The position numbers were made by a program, and so were the translations under genes. A stretch of 64,000 nt of DNA, from contig JAWKSY010000004.1 of the NCBI GenBank assembly GCA_041402125.1, forward strand, positions 124,001 through 188,000. Direction: 5' to 3'. Positions within the stretch are counted from its first letter, which is position 1; each line of letters begins with the position of its first letter. Below the pieces are notes generated by a model that saw nothing but the letters and a program-made list of their open reading frames with translations, did not search any database and was not told where the DNA came from. Source of the DNA: JAWKSY01 sp041402125 (GTDB taxonomy: Bacteria; Planctomycetota; GCA-002687715; DRQF01). Positions 45,638-60,940 of this stretch are shown one piece after another.

Positions 45638-46237
45638 ATGGGTCTGACCCGCAAGCAGACGGAGGTCCTGGCCTTCATCCGGGACTTCATCGCGGACCGG
45701 GGCTTCGCCCCGACCCTCGAGGAGATCGGGGGCGCGCTCGGCGTCTCCGCCGTCACGGCGCGGGAGCACGTCAAGGCCCTCGAAGCCCAGGGAGTGATCC
45801 GGACGGAGCGCAACCGGGCCCGGTCGATCGAGATCGTCACGCCGGCCGGTGAGGACCGCTGGCCGGAGGTGAAGGTCCTGGGTCGCGTGGCCGCGGGCAT
45901 GCCCATCGAGGCGCTCGAGAATCCCGAGCGCTTCGACTTCGATGGGCTCTTCCCCGAGAACCGGGACGTCTTCCTGCTCGAGGTGAAGGGCAACTCGATG
46001 GTCGACGACCACATCCAGGACGGCGACCTCGTCGTCTGCGAGAGCCGGGCCTCGGCGAGGAACGGCGAGGTCGTCGTCGCGGTCGTCGACGGCGATCACG
46101 CGACGGTGAAGCACTTCTTCCACGAGGGCTCGATGATCCGTCTCGAGCCGGCGAACGCGACCATGAAGGCGATCATCGTCGAGGCCTCACGCGTCCAGGT
46201 GCGAGGCGCGGTGATCGGCGTCATCCGGAGATTCTGA
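45638..46237 (+). CDS. lexA: SOS repressor LexA
   Basis: A 199-residue protein. Winged-helix DNA-binding domain at 1-65 (LTRKQTEVLAFIRDFIADRG, then VSAVTAREHVKALEAQGVI). Self-cleavage site Ala86-Gly87 in GRVAAGMP, catalytic Ser120 in KGNSMVDDHI and Lys158 in ATVKHFF, so it should respond to RecA. Length is the usual 200-210. It represses DNA-damage genes. It follows a 24-codon hydrophobic ORF with one base between, which suggests coupled translation; its own operator is not identified. Confidence 0.97.
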   Translation: MGLTRKQTEVLAFIRDFIADRGFAPTLEEIGGALGVSAVTAREHVKALEAQGVIRTERNRARSIEIVTPAGEDRWPEVKVLGRVAAGMPIEALENPERFDFDGLFPENRDVFLLEVKGNSMVDDHIQDGDLVVCESRASARNGEVVVAVVDGDHATVKHFFHEGSMIRLEPANATMKAIIVEASRVQVRGAVIGVIRRF

Positions 46238-46520
46238 ATGACCGAGGTGCTTCGTCCCGCGGGGCGAGGCACGGTGAACACGAACAATTCGATCCTCGGG
46301 GGGTGCGGTGCCCGCAGCTCGTGTCCCACGGGCCCTTCGGGGCCCGAGTCCGCCGAACGGAGAGCCGGAAATTCCCACTCCTCTCCCTCTCATGGCTCTC
46401 CTCTCCCCCCCCCAGCGGCCCGCTCCCCCGAGGTTTCGAACCCCCTTCCGCGGGGTATCCGGGCGACCACGGTGTCGCCGACGAGTCCCGCGAGTGATCT
46501 CGATGCCACCCCGATACGAA

Positions 46521-46552
46521 GAGAGCCCCGCGGCGGTTGCCGCGGGGCTCTC
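46521..46552. terminator. Hairpin terminator between lexA and the A2M gene
   Basis: GAGAGCCCCGCGGC pairs perfectly with GCCGCGGGGCTCTC across GGTT. It lies between converging genes and can serve both. The 280 bp between lexA and the hairpin show no convincing gene. Confidence 0.8.
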
Positions 46553-46600
46553 TTCATCTTCGCGTGAGCTCGGTGCGATGGCCTTCGCGCTCACCAGACC

Positions 46601-49600
46601 TCAGCGGGTCGGATCCTCGACGCGCACCATCCAGGAATCGGAGATTCCCCCGAGGCGCGGGGCGTACATCGCGACGGCCCGGCAGGGCATCGCGTGGATC
46701 CGCCCGGGGACCTCCGCCCGCATGCGGTAGGCGATGCGGTGCTTGCCCTGCTGGAGCCAGGTCACGAAGAACACGACCTTCTCGTCGCGCAGCTCCATGT
46801 TCGAGCAGAGACCGTTGGCGTAACGGCCTCCCGACCGGAGCTCGACCGGCTCGAAGCCCGAGGGCTTCCGATCCTCGACCATGACGTACTCGTAGTCGTT
46901 GTCGACGGTGAGCGTCATCACGACCTCGACCTCCGCCCCGGCCGAGACCTCCGCGAGATCATCGAGCTTCGTCCGCTCGAAGTCCCGCACCGTGATCTCC
47001 TCGTCGCCGCGCTTCTCCGTGCGCGTGGTCGGCGTGAGCAGGAAGTAGGACCGCGCGACCTCCACTCCGTGTCCGGCGGCGGCGATCTTCTCCTCGGTCG
47101 AGAAGTAGCTCAGTCGCGCGTCCAGATAGAGGACACCCGGACCCTTCTTCTCGATGACGAGATCCCGGCGGCCCGTCTCGACCGCATCGCCCTCGAGGAC
47201 GAGGCGGTTGTCGAAGGTGAACATCGTGGCGCGGTCGACCCGGGAGGTCCGCGCGGGACCGTCGCCGAATCGCACGTCGACCGTGTAGTTCGGGTCGAGC
47301 TCGCCGGCCCCCTTCATGAAACGCGCCAGGGCGAGGACCGAGGCGGCCGTGTCGCGCGTGCTCTTCCAGCGATTCCCGCTCCGGTTCCGGACGAGCCAGC
47401 TCGCCAGCGGACGAGCCAGGCGGTGCTCGGGCTCGATCGTGGCGACCGCGAGCAGGACGGCCGCGTTCGTCTCGATCTCGTCGCCGTGCCAGTACCACCA
47501 GCTTCCGCGCGCGGGCCAGTGACAGGTGCCGTTCTTCTCGTCGACCTCGGCGAAGTCCTCCAGCGATCGCAGGAGCGCCTTCGCCCGCGCCTCGTCCTCG
47601 ACGCGATGGAACGCGAGGGCGAGCTGGGCCTTGGCGAAGGAGCCGAGGCGGTCGCGCGCATCCCAGACGTGATCGAGGAGCTTCGGCTCCTTGTGCCCGG
47701 CCTCGGCCATCGCGAAGGCGGCGTAGGTCGCGAGCTCGAGCCCGCTGATCTCGCCGGCTTCTCCCCGGAGGAAGCGGACGGCCCGATCGATCATGGCGGA
47801 CGGGACCTCGTATCCGGCCCGCCGCGCCTCGCAGAGGCCGTGCAGGACGTAGGACGTCAGATGGACGCTGCTGCGATCGAGCCTCCACCAGCCGAAGCCG
47901 CCGTCCGGGTTCTGCATGCCCTCGAGACGGCGGAGACCCGACGAGACGACGTCCTCGAGCTCGGCGTCGGTCCAGATCGGGCGACGATCGGAGATCGCGT
48001 GGGCCTCGCGCTCGTCGAGATCGCGGCGCTTGGCCGCGATCTCCTCGAGCGAGGTGCCCGAGTCCTTCAGCGCCCGCGCGACGACGACGGCCGGCATGAA
48101 GCGGCTCATCGTCTGCTCGGTGCAGCCGTAGGGGTACTCGATCAGGTAGGGAAGCGCCTCGAGCAGCGTCGCTCCGAGCGAAGGAGCGAGGGTGAGTTCG
48201 AGCCGGGTGCTGCCGACGCGACGATCGGCGGGCACGTCGATCGCGAAGACCTGACGGGCGTCACCGCCGGTGAGCACCTCGGTCTGCGTGACCACGCGAT
48301 CCCGCCCGTACTCGAGAACCGGGAAGCTCATCGCGACGGCATCGCTCTCGCGCGCGGAACGGGCGGTCATCTTGAGACGCGCCTCTCCCGAGCGCAGGAC
48401 CCGGACGAGCCAGTCGACCCGCTTCTCACCGCCGGCCGTGACCACGACCTCCTGGTCAGGACGATCGAGGAGTTCGAGCTCTCCCCCCTCGAGATCGAGG
48501 GACGCGGTGACCGGGAGGTCCTCGTCGTAGGCGTTGCGGATGACGCCGCTCAGCACGACCTCGTCGCGTTCGGTGAAGAAGCGCGGCGCCTGGAGGCGGA
48601 TGAGCAGGTTCTTGGTCGTCTTGAACTGGACCTCGTCCTGGCCGACACGCGTGTCGGTGGTCAGGCCGCGGGCCGTGGCGACCCAGGTCGTGAGCGAGTC
48701 CGGCAGCCTGAACGAGACCGTCGCCACGCCGGCCGCGTCCGTGTGGAGCTCGGGTTCCCAGGCCGCGAGGTCGGAGAAGTTGCGCCGGACCTCGACCGGA
48801 GCGGATCCGGGGTCGGCCTCGAGATCGTGATCGTCGAGGCGCAGGGAGTCCCCGTAGACTCCCTTGTCGGCGGACTTCTTCGCGCGCCCCCGCAACATCT
48901 CGCGCGTGGCTTCCGATCGCATCGGGGCGGCCGCACTCGGCGCCGCGTCGGCCTTGCCTTCGGCGAATCCGCCGGCGAAGTCCTCGCTCTCCTCCTCCGG
49001 CTCCTCACCGGCCGCACGGTCGAGGTTCACGACGTTCGAGCGGAGGTCGAGGATCGCGGCGTCCGCGTGGGAGTAGTCGAACCAGGTGCCGATCGGCGCT
49101 CCGTGTCGACGCCAGCGGCGCCTCGTCGGCTGATCGATGAGGTGGCCACCGAAGCGGAAGGCCACGGAGTTCCGCGTGTTGCCTCCCCAGGAGGAGCCGC
49201 CGTTGAACCCACGTCGGTCGCCGTAGAAGAAGGTGCGGACGTCGGGCGTGCCGTCGGCCGCGATGTAGGTGATCGCGCGGTCCATGACCCGGAGCGCGAA
49301 GCGCGCCGGGACCGGACGCCCCTGCGAGTCGCGACTCGAGAGCCGGAGGTCGACCATCTCTCCGGGGCGATAGGTGTCGCGCGCGGAGGTGAGACTCACG
49401 TCGAGGAAGCGGCGCGTCGGCGGGACGCGGAGCTCGACGTGCGACTCGAAGAAGGTCCCGCCCTGCACCATCGTCGCGTGGAGGAAGCAATTGGGGCCGA
49501 ACGCATCCGTGATGGGGAGCGCGAGGACCTTCGTCTGGCCGTCGAGGCGAATGACCTCGTGCTTCAGGATGGTCCGGTCCGCCTCGATCGTGAGAAGGAC

Positions 49601-52572
49601 GGCCGCGTCCTCGTAGGTCCCGTTGAGCAGGATGTAGGCCGTCTCGCCGGGCTGGTAGGTGTCGCGGTCGGTCACCACCTCGATGTCGCGCACCAGGAAC
49701 TCGTCGGCGCGGTAGCCGGGGGCGGTGACCCAGGTGACGGCCTCGCCCGTCACGCGTCCCCCCCAGACGTCCTCGGTCTCGTAGGCGACGGCGAAGCGGC
49801 CGGGCGCGTCGAAGGTCCAGGAGAACCGTCCCTCGCCGGCCTCGTCGGTCGCCAGCTCGGCGACGTGCTGCTGGGTCCGGGTCGTCTCCACATCGCCGTC
49901 GGGCCGGCGCCGGTCGGTCAATCGGTAGACGACGGCGCGACCACGGGTCGCGACGCCCTCGCCCGAGGGTCGGACCGCGCGGATCGAGAACTCCGCCTTC
50001 TCGCCGGCGCGATGGAAACCGCGCTCCGACGAGACCTGCGCGAAGATCGCCGTCCGGGCCGCGATCACCTCACCGGAACCGGAGATGGTCCGCCGGGAAA
50101 GATCGGTGACGTCGGCCTCGATCTCGAGCCGGTGGTGTTCCTCGGGATGCGCGGCGGTCATCGCGGCCGTGTCCACGAGGACTTCGAGCCGCCCCGCCTC
50201 GTCGCTCCGCCCCTCCGCCTCGACGACGAGCTCGCGCCCGCCCCAGAGACTCGAGGGCGACCGCCGGCCGTAGAGATAGGCCCAGCGATCGGGTCGGGAG
50301 AAGAAGGGGTGCCAGCTCCGGCGGAAGACGCGGTACTTGACGGTGGCTCCGGGCACGCCGCCGCCGGAGTAGTAGTCGGCCGCGATCGTGAACTTCACCT
50401 TGCCGCCGGCCTTCACCTGGTCCTCGGGGCCGATCACCGCGACCTCGAACTCCGGCTTCTTGTACTCCTCGACGACGAAGCTCGCCTGACCGACGCCCTG
50501 CTTCTCGCGCGTGAAGTCGATCCGGTAGCCGCCGATGGCGGCTCCTCGCCGAGGACGATCCGGTCGGAGATCGCGCCGTCGGCGTCGGTCTCGAGGACCT
50601 GCTCGTAGATCGCGCCGCCCTTCGCGTCACGGACGCGGGCCGTGATTCACGCCGGGGAGGTCGTCGTATCCCCTCGCGCTTCAGTCGCAGGTTGGCGACG
50701 AAGGAGACGGTGTCGAGAGGCCGGTAGACCGGTCGGTCGGTGAACGCGAAGACCACGCCGCGCCTCTGTTCCGCTCTCCGCGGCGACTGGCGTTGCTCAT
50801 GGCGCTGAGCGCGTACGCGTCGCCGCGCCGGGGCGCAGGCCTCGATGTAGAACCAGTTTCCGCGGAGTCCTCGTGGGGACGCTCGAAGAGGCCGTCCGCG
50901 CTGGTCTCGCCCTCGCCCTGCAGGGTGACCTTCGTGTAGTTGCCGAAGAGTCCGTCGGCCCGGTGCTTCTGACGCACCAGCGTCCGCGCCCCGCGGACGT
51001 GGCTGCCCCGTCTGGGCGTCCGCCACGAAGACGATCGTCCTCCCGGCGTCGGTCTTCCGGATCATCGCGAGGTCGCTGACGAGGGCCATGACCTGGTAGC
51101 TCACCCTGTCGCCGTCAGCCTCGATGAGGTAGGCGCTGGCCGCGGAGGTCCAGCGGGACCTCCATCTCGCGGAAGCGGTGCTCGCCCCGGTCCGGGGTCT
51201 CCCGGACGAAGGACTGGTCCGGCCGGCCGATGCGGTCGCCGACCTGGCTCGACTTCTTCACGATCTCGGCGAGCGCCGCGAAGTTCGCGTCGTCGTCGCG
51301 GAGGTAACTGCGCGACTCGAGGACGCCGCCGAGGTCGAACTTCCAGACCTGGAAGCGGAGCTTGGAGACGTTCCGGGTGCTCACCGAGAGCGCGACCTTC
51401 TCGCCGGGAAGGGCGGGACGCGGGTCCTCGATCTGAAGCATCGGGAACCGGATCTCCTGCAGCAGCGCCTCGGCGTCGGAGCGCCAGAAGCTCCGAGGGA
51501 AGCGGTCGAGGAGTTCGGAGGCCACGCGCTCGGCCTCGACGTAGCGCTCGTAGCGGGCCGCGAGGTTCGCGTAGGCCAGGTAGCCGTCGTCTTCCACGTC
51601 GGTCCCCGGGTAGTCGCGCCACAGCGACTTCATGATCGCGAAGGGGTTCATCGACTCCGGAAGCGCGACCCAGATCGTGCGATCGGGATCGGTGGGGTCC
51701 ACCTGGCCTCGCTTCGGCATCGGCGGTCCATCGCCGTCAGGTGGGAGCACGGTCACCCCGCCGGAGACGACCTCGAGGAGTCGACCACAGTACATCGCCT
51801 GCAGGTAGCGGGAAAGCGCGGCGTTCGCCCGGAGCCCCGTCGCCACGGCGAGCTCCTCGGCGATCCGGTATCCGGCCTGCGGATCGGTCCCGAGCTGACG
51901 CCCGACCCCGAACTTCTCGTGAGCGGCGACGAGCTCGTCGCTCGGCTCGATCCCGTTCTTGAACCCACCGTGGGAGTTCCGGAAGGCCTCGAGAGCCTGG
52001 GCGTACTGGAGGGCCGCGCGGCTCGAGATCTCCGCCGTCGTTCGATCGGCATCGGACTCGACGACGCCCATCCCGGCGACGATCGGTCGGAGCTGCACCA
52101 CCGCGGCTTCGAGATCGCGAAGCGCCGCCACGACGTTCGCCTCCTCGTCGTGGTGGTAGTCACCGCCCTGGACCCAGCGGCCCCGCGTGCGGACGCCGTC
52201 CTTCTCGTAGTAGTAGGTCGGCATCGTCAGCGCGACCGAGCCCCGCAGGGCCAGGAGCCGACCGTGCCAGATCGGAATCTTCACCGAACTCTCGTGGTCG
52301 GTGAGGAGTCGGATCGCCTCGTCCCACTGCTGGATGCGCTCGTTCGCCTCGGCCATCCGGAGGAGGGCCTTCGCGCGGGTGATCTCGGGCCAGGACGGAT
52401 CGTGAAAGATCGCGCCGAAGGCCTCGATCGCCGGCCGGTAGGACTTCTCCGCGAAGAGCCTCTCGGCCTCGGCGAACTGGTCCTGCGGCGTCGCGCCGGC
52501 CCCGGCCCGCGAGAAGACGGCGGCGAGGGCGACGAGCACGAGAAGGGTCAGAGTGCGCCGACGGTGGAACAT
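46601..52572 (-). CDS. Bacterial alpha-2-macroglobulin with N-terminal TPR-like region (frameshifted as read)
   Basis: The gene starts at the ATG at 52572 (GGGAGC 8 nt upstream) and is about 1,990 codons. A signal peptide (LTLLVLVALAAVFSRAGAGA) leads into a helical region with TPR-like units to about residue 350, then macroglobulin beta-domains (from LPGEKVALSVSTRNVSKLRF). Between about 51110 and 50445 the frame changes several times; from 50437 it is stable to the end. The thioester motif GCTEQ (Cys codon at 48122-48124, Gln at 48113-48115) is intact, so it should trap proteases covalently. The C-terminal part has the alpha/alpha-toroid (GGFGWWRLDRSSVHLTSYVL) and receptor-like domain. No PBP1C gene is adjacent, unlike in many gammaproteobacteria. 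Its task is probably protection of the periplasm. Confidence 0.88.
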
Positions 52573-52833
52573 CGGGGAAGCTCCCGTTCGAGTGGATCGC
52601 ATGCGCTGTCGATCGGCTCCGGAGGAACCGATCCGGATGTCCCGACGTCTCTCGGAGCCGGCGGAACCGACGGAGACGGGGGCGGAGACCACAGAACCGG
52701 GGCCTCCTCGCGACAGTTAGACGCCGGGATCCCGGGGAGTTCAGGGAAACCGGATCGCTCTCCCCCGCCCCGAGTCTCCAGGTTACCTCGGGGACGCCGA
52801 CCTCGGTCACTCTCGCGGATCCGGCGGCGGAGC

Positions 52834-52883
52834 GCCACGAGAACGGGGCCGGAACCTGCCGGTCCCGGCCCCGTTCTCGTGGC
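52834..52883. terminator. Long hairpin terminator beside the aldehyde dehydrogenase gene
   Basis: A 19-bp perfect stem (GCCACGAGAACGGGGCCGG, 52834-52852, with 52865-52883) and a 12-nt loop, 20 bp after the dehydrogenase stop on the minus strand. Confidence 0.8.
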
Positions 52884-52902
52884 GACATCCGTCGCGTCGG
52901 GC

Positions 52903-54426
52903 TCAGAGATCGAAGGAGACGCCCTGGGCGAGCGGGAGCTCGTTCGACCAGTTGATCGTGTTCGTCTGCCGGCGCATGTAGGCCTTCCAGGCGTCCGATC
53001 CGGACTCGCGGCCGCCGCCGGTGTCCTTCTCGCCGCCGAAGGCGCCGCCGATCTCGGCCCCGCTCGTTCCGATGTTCACGTTGGCGATGCCGCAGTCCGA
53101 ACCGGCGTGCGAGAGGAATCGCTCCGCCTTTCGCAGATTGAGCGTGAAGATCGCCGAGGAGAGTCCCTGATCGACCGAGTTGTGGAGGTCCATCGCCTCC
53201 TCGAGACCGTCGACCTCGAAGAGGTAGAGGATCGGGGCGAAGGTCTCCTCGCGCCAGACGGTCATGTCCCGGTTCGCCTTGACGATGCAGGGCGTCACGT
53301 AGTGTCCGTCGCGCTCGAGGACATCCCCGCCGCAGAGGACTTCGCCGCCCTGCTCGCGGGCCTCGCCGATGGCGCGCTGCATCTGCTGCACCGCGTCGTC
53401 GTCGATCAGCGGCCCCATGAGCGTGTTCCGGTCCAGCGGATCGCCGATCCGGACGCTGCCGTAGGCCTTCACGAGGGCCTCCGTCAGGCGACCGCTGACC
53501 GAACGGTCGACGATCACGCGGCGGGTCGAGGTGCAGCGCTGACCGGCGGAGCCGACGGAGCCGAAGACGATCGACATCAGAGCCATGTCGAGATCGGCGT
53601 CATCCAGGACGATGAGCGCGTTGTTGCCCCCGAGCTCGAGGAGGCTCCGGCCGAGCCGACTCGCGACGCGGGCTCCGACGATGCGCCCCATCCGGCAGGA
53701 GCCGGTGGCGGAGACGAGCGGAATACGACGATCGGCCGTCATGGCCTCGCCGACCGCGTCGTCGCGGCCCACGATCATGTTGAAGACGCCGGGAATGTCG
53801 TGCTCGCGCGCGACCTCGGCGACGATGTTCTGGACCGCCACCGCGGTGAGCGGCGTCTTCAGCGAGGGCTTCCAGAGAACGACGTCGCCGCACACCGCCG
53901 CGATGGCGGCGTTCCACGCCCAGACCGCGACGGGGAAGTTGAAGGCGGTGATGATTCCGACCGTCCCGAGCGGATGCCACTGCTCGTACATCCGATGCAT
54001 CGGACGCTCGCTGTGCATCGTCAGGCCGTAGAGCTGGCGGGAGAGACCGACCGCGAAATCGCAGATGTCGATCATCTCCTGGACCTCGCCCTCGCCCTCC
54101 GTGAGGATCTTGCCCATCTCGAGCGTGACGAGCGCGCCGAGGAGCTCCTTCTTCTCGCGCAGGGCGTTGCCGATCTGCCGGACGATCTCGCCCCGTTGCG
54201 GGGCGGGCATCATGCGCCACTTCTCGAAGGAGGCCTGGGAGCGGGCCACGATGTGCTCGTAGGCCTCCGCCCCGACGAGATCGACCTTCGCCAGGTGTGC
54301 GCCGTCGATCGGGGACGCCGAATCGACGGATCCCACGCGGTCGAGATCGATCCAGTTGCAGCCGTCGTGCAGGCCGCCGTTGGTCGACCCGATGCCGAGT
54401 CCCTTCAGTATCGTTTCGCGGTTCAT
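52903..54426 (-). CDS. ALDH7-type aldehyde dehydrogenase (alpha-aminoadipic semialdehyde dehydrogenase-like)
   Basis: ATG at 54426 with GGGAG 8 nt upstream; 507 residues, the usual length. NAD-binding ITAFNFPVAVWAWNAAIA near residue 165, general-base Glu in LELGGNN near 270 and catalytic Cys in SAGQRCTSTRRV near 303. The ending GGEKDTGGGRESGSDAWKAY with QTNTINWS is typical of the ALDH7 branch, which oxidises alpha-aminoadipic semialdehyde in lysine breakdown. Other aldehydes are possible. No lysine pathway genes are adjacent; it stands between the A2M gene and the end of the rRNA operon. Confidence 0.88.
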   Translation of the reverse strand: MNRETILKGLGIGSTNGGLHDGCNWIDLDRVGSVDSASPIDGAHLAKVDLVGAEAYEHIVARSQASFEKWRMMPAPQRGEIVRQIGNALREKKELLGALVTLEMGKILTEGEGEVQEMIDICDFAVGLSRQLYGLTMHSERPMHRMYEQWHPLGTVGIITAFNFPVAVWAWNAAIAAVCGDVVLWKPSLKTPLTAVAVQNIVAEVAREHDIPGVFNMIVGRDDAVGEAMTADRRIPLVSATGSCRMGRIVGARVASRLGRSLLELGGNNALIVLDDADLDMALMSIVFGSVGSAGQRCTSTRRVIVDRSVSGRLTEALVKAYGSVRIGDPLDRNTLMGPLIDDDAVQQMQRAIGEAREQGGEVLCGGDVLERDGHYVTPCIVKANRDMTVWREETFAPILYLFEVDGLEEAMDLHNSVDQGLSSAIFTLNLRKAERFLSHAGSDCGIANVNIGTSGAEIGGAFGGEKDTGGGRESGSDAWKAYMRRQTNTINWSNELPLAQGVSFDL

Positions 54427-54479
54427 CGCGTGCTCCCGTTCGTTACCCCGAGATCGTCGGGCCGACGAAGACTCGAGGC

Positions 54480-54511
54480 AAAAAAAAACCCTCGCCGTTT
54501 CCGGCGAGGGT
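54480..54511 (-). terminator. rRNA operon terminator
   Basis: On the minus strand ACCCTCGCC pairs with GGCGAGGGT around a 6-nt loop, followed by nine Ts. It lies just after the 5S gene. Confidence 0.93.
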
Positions 54512-54519
54512 GAAATAAG

Positions 54520-54629
54520 AACCCGGCGATGACCTACTCTCGCGTTTTGTGCACTACCATCGGCCCCAAGGGCTTGACTTCTGTGTTCGGAATGGGAACA
54601 GGTATGGCCCCTTGGGTATGGTCGCCGGG
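54520..54629 (-). rRNA. rrf: 5S ribosomal RNA
   Basis: About 110 nt. Ends pair (TCCCGGCGACC with the complementary CGCCGGG side), and the conserved core CATTCCGAACACAGAAGTCA is present. It is the last gene of the operon. Confidence 0.93.
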
Positions 54630-54739
54630 AAATCGATCGACACCTCTCCCGAGGCATCGCTTGTAAGATTGAATAATGAGAACGGGAACCGCGCAGTGAG
54701 GCCCCGACCGGACCTCGATCCCCCGAAGGGGAAGAAAAA

Positions 54740-57664
<2,925 letters not shown>

Positions 57665-57859
57665 AATTGTTCAGTGCGAGAAAAACGTCGGATATTTATC
57701 TGTGCCATCACTGGCACGGTGATCCACGTTCTCATTATTCAAATATGAAAGATCGAATCCCTGGCCGGCGGCGATGATCGCCAGGCCGGCCACGAAACGG
57801 GCCATCGACCTGGTTCCGTTGAGTCCCATGCGCGTCGCGTTCATTGAGGGTGAGGGGAG

Positions 57860-57937
57860 TGGAGGTGAGGGGATCGAACCCCTTGACCCCCAGCTTGCAA
57901 AGCTAGTGCTCTCCCAGCTGAGCTACACTCGGTCTCC
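57860..57937 (-). tRNA. tRNA-Ala (anticodon TGC), acceptor stem disrupted as read
   Basis: D-arm, anticodon arm (CTAGC / TTTGCAA / GCTGG, anticodon TGC) and T-loop TTCGATC are normal. The 3' acceptor strand CACCTCC expects GGAGGTG on the 5' side, but the sequence reads GGAGACCGAGTG, as if five bases had been inserted within the stem. The T-stem also has one weak pair. It lies in the 16S-23S spacer, as usual. Confidence 0.8.
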
Positions 57938-57959
57938 GGGCGCAGCCGGAGAAAAGAAG

Positions 57960-58034
<75 letters not shown>

Positions 58035-58193
58035 GTTCTCGAAGGCCTCTCATGAACACGTTCCCGCGATTCAGCGGGGCGCGCAGTCACCGGCAGACGA
58101 GCGCGCGGCGTTGAAGGAAGGATGAGACGAGCGAGATCATGCCATTTTCACCGAACTCCGTCGCCGGAGCTCGAGGCTCCAGTAATCCCTGTG

Positions 58194-59688
<1,495 letters not shown>

Positions 59689-60249
59689 GAAGTTATTTGA
59701 TCCAGCAGCTGAGCTGGGAATCAAATTGACGAATACACAACAAAGGTGTGTTTTCGACAATCAAGATTGCTCAGGCCAAGCTGTTTTATGATTATTGGTA
59801 CCGTCGCGAGCGAACTCGTGACGGTGTCACAATCTCGATCGTCTCATCCGTATCTGATTGTGAAAGACCGGAAGTCGGAGGGCGCATCGCGCCGACTTCG
59901 ACCGCGCCTGGCGCGCCGTCGGATCGCATCGCGATCGCCGTTGTCTCTTTATTCAGGGTCGCTTGGGTCCTTTGCCTCTCGCGGTGAACTGCCAGGGGCC
60001 GCGCATCATCATCGCCGGGCCGAGCAACCAAGGCGTTCTCGCGAGTTTTCGGGAGCGCCCTTGCCCGTGCTTCCTGGTTCACTCCTGGCCTGACCGTTCG
60101 AGCGTCCCAGGGGTCACACGAGGGGCGCATTCAAGAGGGCACCAGGGCCTTCAACGGAATGGGGTCATGGACCGCGACAAGTCGTTCCAAGGCAGAGGAT
60201 TAGGTCGGTTTTGGCGGCCGGAGGCCGGAACGGGCCGGGAGAGATGACG
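59689..60249 (-). promoter_or_regulatory. Leader and probable promoter region of the rRNA operon
   Basis: About 560 bp without a gene. Just before 16S, TTTGATTCCCAGC and GCTGGATCAAA can pair on the minus strand and may form part of a processing stem. A second inverted repeat (ACCGTC with GACGGT) lies near 59802-59828. I cannot place the promoter boxes with confidence; they should be in this stretch. The right edge also contains the nnrE upstream region. Confidence 0.45.
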
Positions 60250-60939
60250 ATGGAATTCGAGTGCCTCGGGGCGGAGGAGACGCGGGACCGGGATCGACGC
60301 GCGACGGCCGAATTCGGGATCCCTGGGCTCCTCCTGATGGAGAACGCCGGTCGCGGGGCGGCGGAGCTCGCCGAAAGCCTCGCCGCGAGCGGGCTTCGAG
60401 ACGGATTCTGGGTCCTGGCGGGTCCGGGGAACAACGGCGGCGATGCCTACGTGGCGGCCCGTCACCTGGCGAATCGGGGCCACGCGGTCGTGGTCTCGCG
60501 TCTCGCGGGGCGCGAGGGCTACGCGAAGGCGCCCGATGCCGCTCTGAACCTGGGAATCCTCGAGCGCTGGGGCGTCGCACTCCACGACGACCGGGACACG
60601 AGCGTCGGGCAGCGCCGAGCGGCCCTGCCCTTCCGTCGTCCCCTTCTCGTCGACGGCCTCCTCGGCACGGGCCTGCGGGGCGCCGTCCGGGCGCCGATCG
60701 CGGACTGGATCCGGGATCTGCGGGCGCTCGAGCTCCCCGCGCTCTCGCTCGATCTGCCCTCCGGCCTCGACGCGGACGACGGGTCCGTACACGGCGTGGC
60801 CCTGCCGGCGCTCGCGACGGCGACCTTCGGCGCCCCGAAGCCCGGGTTGCTCCTCGGTGAAGGCCCGGCGCTGGCCGGGCAGACCGCCGTCATCGACATC
60901 TCCTGGCCGCCCGCCCTCCGCCCCGCTCGCCGTCCCTGA
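60250..60939 (+). CDS. nnrE: NAD(P)H-hydrate epimerase (YjeF N-terminal domain only)
   Basis: Two ATGs in frame (60244, 60250); the second has GGGAG at better spacing. About 229 residues. LLLMENAGRGAAELAESLAA near residue 33, VLAGPGNNGGDAYVAARHLA near 58, LLVDGLLGTGLRGAVRAPIA near 140 and LDLPSGLDADDG near 178 are the YjeF_N pattern. It epimerises damaged NAD(P)H hydrates so that the dehydratase can repair them. In many bacteria both activities are fused; here the dehydratase domain is absent and must lie elsewhere. It converges with the hydrolase gene with one base between stops. Confidence 0.9.
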   Translation: MEFECLGAEETRDRDRRATAEFGIPGLLLMENAGRGAAELAESLAASGLRDGFWVLAGPGNNGGDAYVAARHLANRGHAVVVSRLAGREGYAKAPDAALNLGILERWGVALHDDRDTSVGQRRAALPFRRPLLVDGLLGTGLRGAVRAPIADWIRDLRALELPALSLDLPSGLDADDGSVHGVALPALATATFGAPKPGLLLGEGPALAGQTAVIDISWPPALRPARRP

Positions 60940-60940
60940 G

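Noticed and set aside
46238..46567. Possible 109-residue gene directly after lexA
   Set aside because: No ribosome binding site, low-complexity Pro/Ser/Arg sequence, and it ends in the terminator stem.
46694..50608. A 1,304-residue open frame on the plus strand
   Set aside because: Antisense shadow of the A2M gene. The minus-strand frame has the signal peptide, the thioester and known domains.
59792..60130. A 112-residue minus-strand frame before 16S
   Set aside because: It lies in the rRNA leader/promoter region and lacks a ribosome binding site and protein-like composition.
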